Assembly: GCA_035606915.1 (NCBI GenBank)
Contig: DATNDU010000079.1
Location: forward strand, 1-64,000
From: Roseiarcus sp035606915
GTDB taxonomy: Bacteria; Pseudomonadota; Alphaproteobacteria; Rhizobiales; Beijerinckiaceae
Length of the DNA: 64,000 bases
Direction: 5' to 3'
Shown one piece after another: positions 62,721 through 64,000 of this stretch. Position 1 is the stretch's first letter, and each line of letters begins with the position of its first letter. The notes beneath the pieces were generated by a model that saw only the letters and a list, made by a program, of their open reading frames with translations, was not told where the DNA came from and searched no databases. The position numbers and the translations under genes are program-made.

Positions 62721-63539
62721 TCAGGAGATCGAGGCCGAAGCCGGGGCGCCATCACGCGCCGCCAGTTGAGCTTCGAGTTCTTCCATCTGCTCGCCGCCTG
62801 CCATCAGGTTCAGCACTTCGCTGTAGTTCTTTTCGTTCCGGCGGAACGACGCCGCCACCGCGCCATGGATCAGAACGACGAACTGGTCGCCGATCGCCAT
62901 GGCGTGGCGGGCGTTGTGGGTGATGAAGACGATGGCGATGCCACGCTTCTGCGCCTCTTTGACCAGAATCAGAACCTTGGCGGCCTCTTTGACGCCAAGC
63001 GCGGATGTGGGTTCGTCGAGGATCAGCGCCTTCGCGCCGAAATACATCGCCTTGGCGATGGCGAGCACTTGCCGTTCGCCACCGGACATGGTGCCGACAA
63101 GCTGATCGCCGTCAGCGACGCGCGTGATGCCGAAGCTGCGGATCTGTTCCAGCGCGACCCGGTTGGCGAAGCGGGTGTCGAACCAACGGAACGGGCGGAC
63201 GCCCTTCATCGGCTCTGAGCCCAGGAAGAAATTGCGTCCCACGCTCATCAAGGGGATGGTCCCAAGATCCTGGTGCACAGTGGCGATTCCCGCCGCTTTG
63301 GCGTCGCGCGGCGAGGCGAAGCGGGCCGGGCGACCTTCGAGGAGAAGGTCGCCGCGGGTTTGGGGATGAACTCCCGAAAGAATCTTGATGAGAGTCGACT
63401 TGCCCGCGCCGTTGTCGCCGAGCAAACAGAGAATCTCGCCGGCGCGGATTGCGCACGAGACATCGCGAAGCGCCTGCACGCCAGCGAACGCTTTGGAGAC
63501 GTTTCGCATCTCGATCAGAGGCGCGGTCTGGGCCTGCAT
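62721..63539 (-). CDS. Sugar-type ABC transporter ATP-binding protein (single domain)
   Basis: The 272-residue protein is a single ATPase domain of the FrcA kind: Walker A GDNGAGKST near 43, Q-loop TVHQDLGTIPL, signature MSGGERQVLAIAKAM and Walker B ALILDEPTSALG, His in FITHNARHAM. FrcA in Sinorhizobium serves fructose, mannose and ribose. It pairs with the permease that begins beyond the right edge, 10 bases away. Confidence 0.9.
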   Translation of the reverse strand: MQAQTAPLIEMRNVSKAFAGVQALRDVSCAIRAGEILCLLGDNGAGKSTLIKILSGVHPQTRGDLLLEGRPARFASPRDAKAAGIATVHQDLGTIPLMSVGRNFFLGSEPMKGVRPFRWFDTRFANRVALEQIRSFGITRVADGDQLVGTMSGGERQVLAIAKAMYFGAKALILDEPTSALGVKEAAKVLILVKEAQKRGIAIVFITHNARHAMAIGDQFVVLIHGAVAASFRRNEKNYSEVLNLMAGGEQMEELEAQLAARDGAPASASIS

Positions 63540-63549
63540 CGCATTCCTC

Positions 63550-64000
63550 CTATCGAACCGAGAGCGCCAGGCGCCGGAAATAACTGTTCGCCATCACCGC
63601 GCCCAGCAGTAGCGCGCCAAGAAACAGTTGAATCCAGTCGGTGTTCCAGCCGGTGTAGAAGATCCCGACGCTGATGACGCCGTAGATGACCGCGCCCAGG
63701 AAAATGCCGATGGCGGAGCCGTACCCGCCGCCGAGGAGAACGCCGCCAATCACCGCCACGATCGGCGCCTGAAAGACATATCCCTGCCCGTTGGCGGCGT
63801 TGCCGGAGTGGAACTCGATCGCCTGAATGACGCCGACGAGCGAGGCGGCGAGCGCCGTCGTCACGAAAAGCGTGATCTTGACGCGCGATGTCGGAACGCC
63901 CGAGGAGCGCGCCGCATTCAGATTGCCGCCGGTCGCGTAGATCCAGTTGCCGAACGCGGTCTTGCCGAGAACCCAGGACGCGAGGACCGTGATGACGAGC
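63550..64000 (-). CDS. Sugar-type ABC transporter permease (partial)
   Basis: Only the last 149 or so residues are in the window; the frame enters from the right edge. ATGGNLNAARSSGVPTSRVK is the coupling loop of BPD_transp_2 permeases (GxNxxAARxSGI), followed by helices VTTALAASLVGVIQAIEF and VAVIGGVLLGGGYGSAIGIF. It belongs with the ATPase that follows. Confidence 0.88.
   Translation of the reverse strand, partial: LVITVLASWVLGKTAFGNWIYATGGNLNAARSSGVPTSRVKITLFVTTALAASLVGVIQAIEFHSGNAANGQGYVFQAPIVAVIGGVLLGGGYGSAIGIFLGAVIYGVISVGIFYTGWNTDWIQLFLGALLLGAVMANSYFRRLALSVR

Overview
The window is GC-rich bacterial DNA, most likely from an alphaproteobacterium of the order Hyphomicrobiales (Rhizobiales). 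Reasons are the strongly GC-biased codon use, the DUF3297 gene behind rpsT, the DUF1674 (SDHAF4-like) gene, and the locus MoxR / DUF58 / BatA-DUF4159 / membrane protein divergent from DUF1285 / NUDIX / DUF6111-like / CCA transferase, which is typical of that order. The genus cannot be decided from the sequence.

Left part, about 1 to 33 kb, is a dense core chromosome. In order: the tail of glutathione reductase; one AT-rich foreign-looking ORF and a repeat-rich spacer; DUF3297, rpsT, leuD, alr, a cupin and a degenerate GGDEF-like protein; an aldo/keto reductase; an overlapping set of ECF sigma factor, anti-sigma factor and CobW-type GTPase; rplS with a clear terminator; a large FG-GAP/VCBS repeat protein; folP-folK; a compact operon Rrf2 regulator / DUF2628 / PrsW-TPR fusion / cytochrome P450; an L,D-transpeptidase; DUF1674; an RsmB-type RNA methyltransferase; a LysR regulator divergent from mmsA; the MoxR cluster; the CCA-adding enzyme; and tRNA-Ser(GGA).

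Right of the tRNA the character changes. From 33 to 60 kb, transport and catabolic cassettes are separated by debris of mobile DNA: a truncated DUF2924 gene, a frameshifted primase of the TOTE conflict-system type, and fragments of IS630, IS66, IS3-like, IS110 and IS21 (IstB) elements plus a conjugative-element helicase. This looks like an old, decaying island that starts next to the tRNA gene. I saw no intact integrase and no distal attachment repeat.

The island carries two metabolic modules. Module A (35.7 to 44.1 kb) is a sugar or polyol cassette: SMP-30 lactonase, two-subunit transketolase, short-chain dehydrogenase, a divergent LysR regulator and a ribose-type ABC transporter. Module B (45.2 to 59.4 kb) has a BMP-family (nucleoside-type) ABC transporter with an amidase and a CodA-like deaminase, facing a second operon that holds an NMT1/THI5-type ABC importer, a GntR regulator and two related VOC proteins. 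A BisC-like molybdenum S/N-oxide reductase is divergent from the second operon. Together they suggest uptake and breakdown of one or more unidentified N-heterocyclic or amide compounds. A 41-bp palindrome covers the ribosome binding site of the first operon, and an inverted repeat lies between the VOC and BisC genes.

The last 4 kb hold an alpha/beta hydrolase, a broken MFS transporter, a type-B carboxylesterase and the start of another sugar-type ABC transporter that runs off the window.
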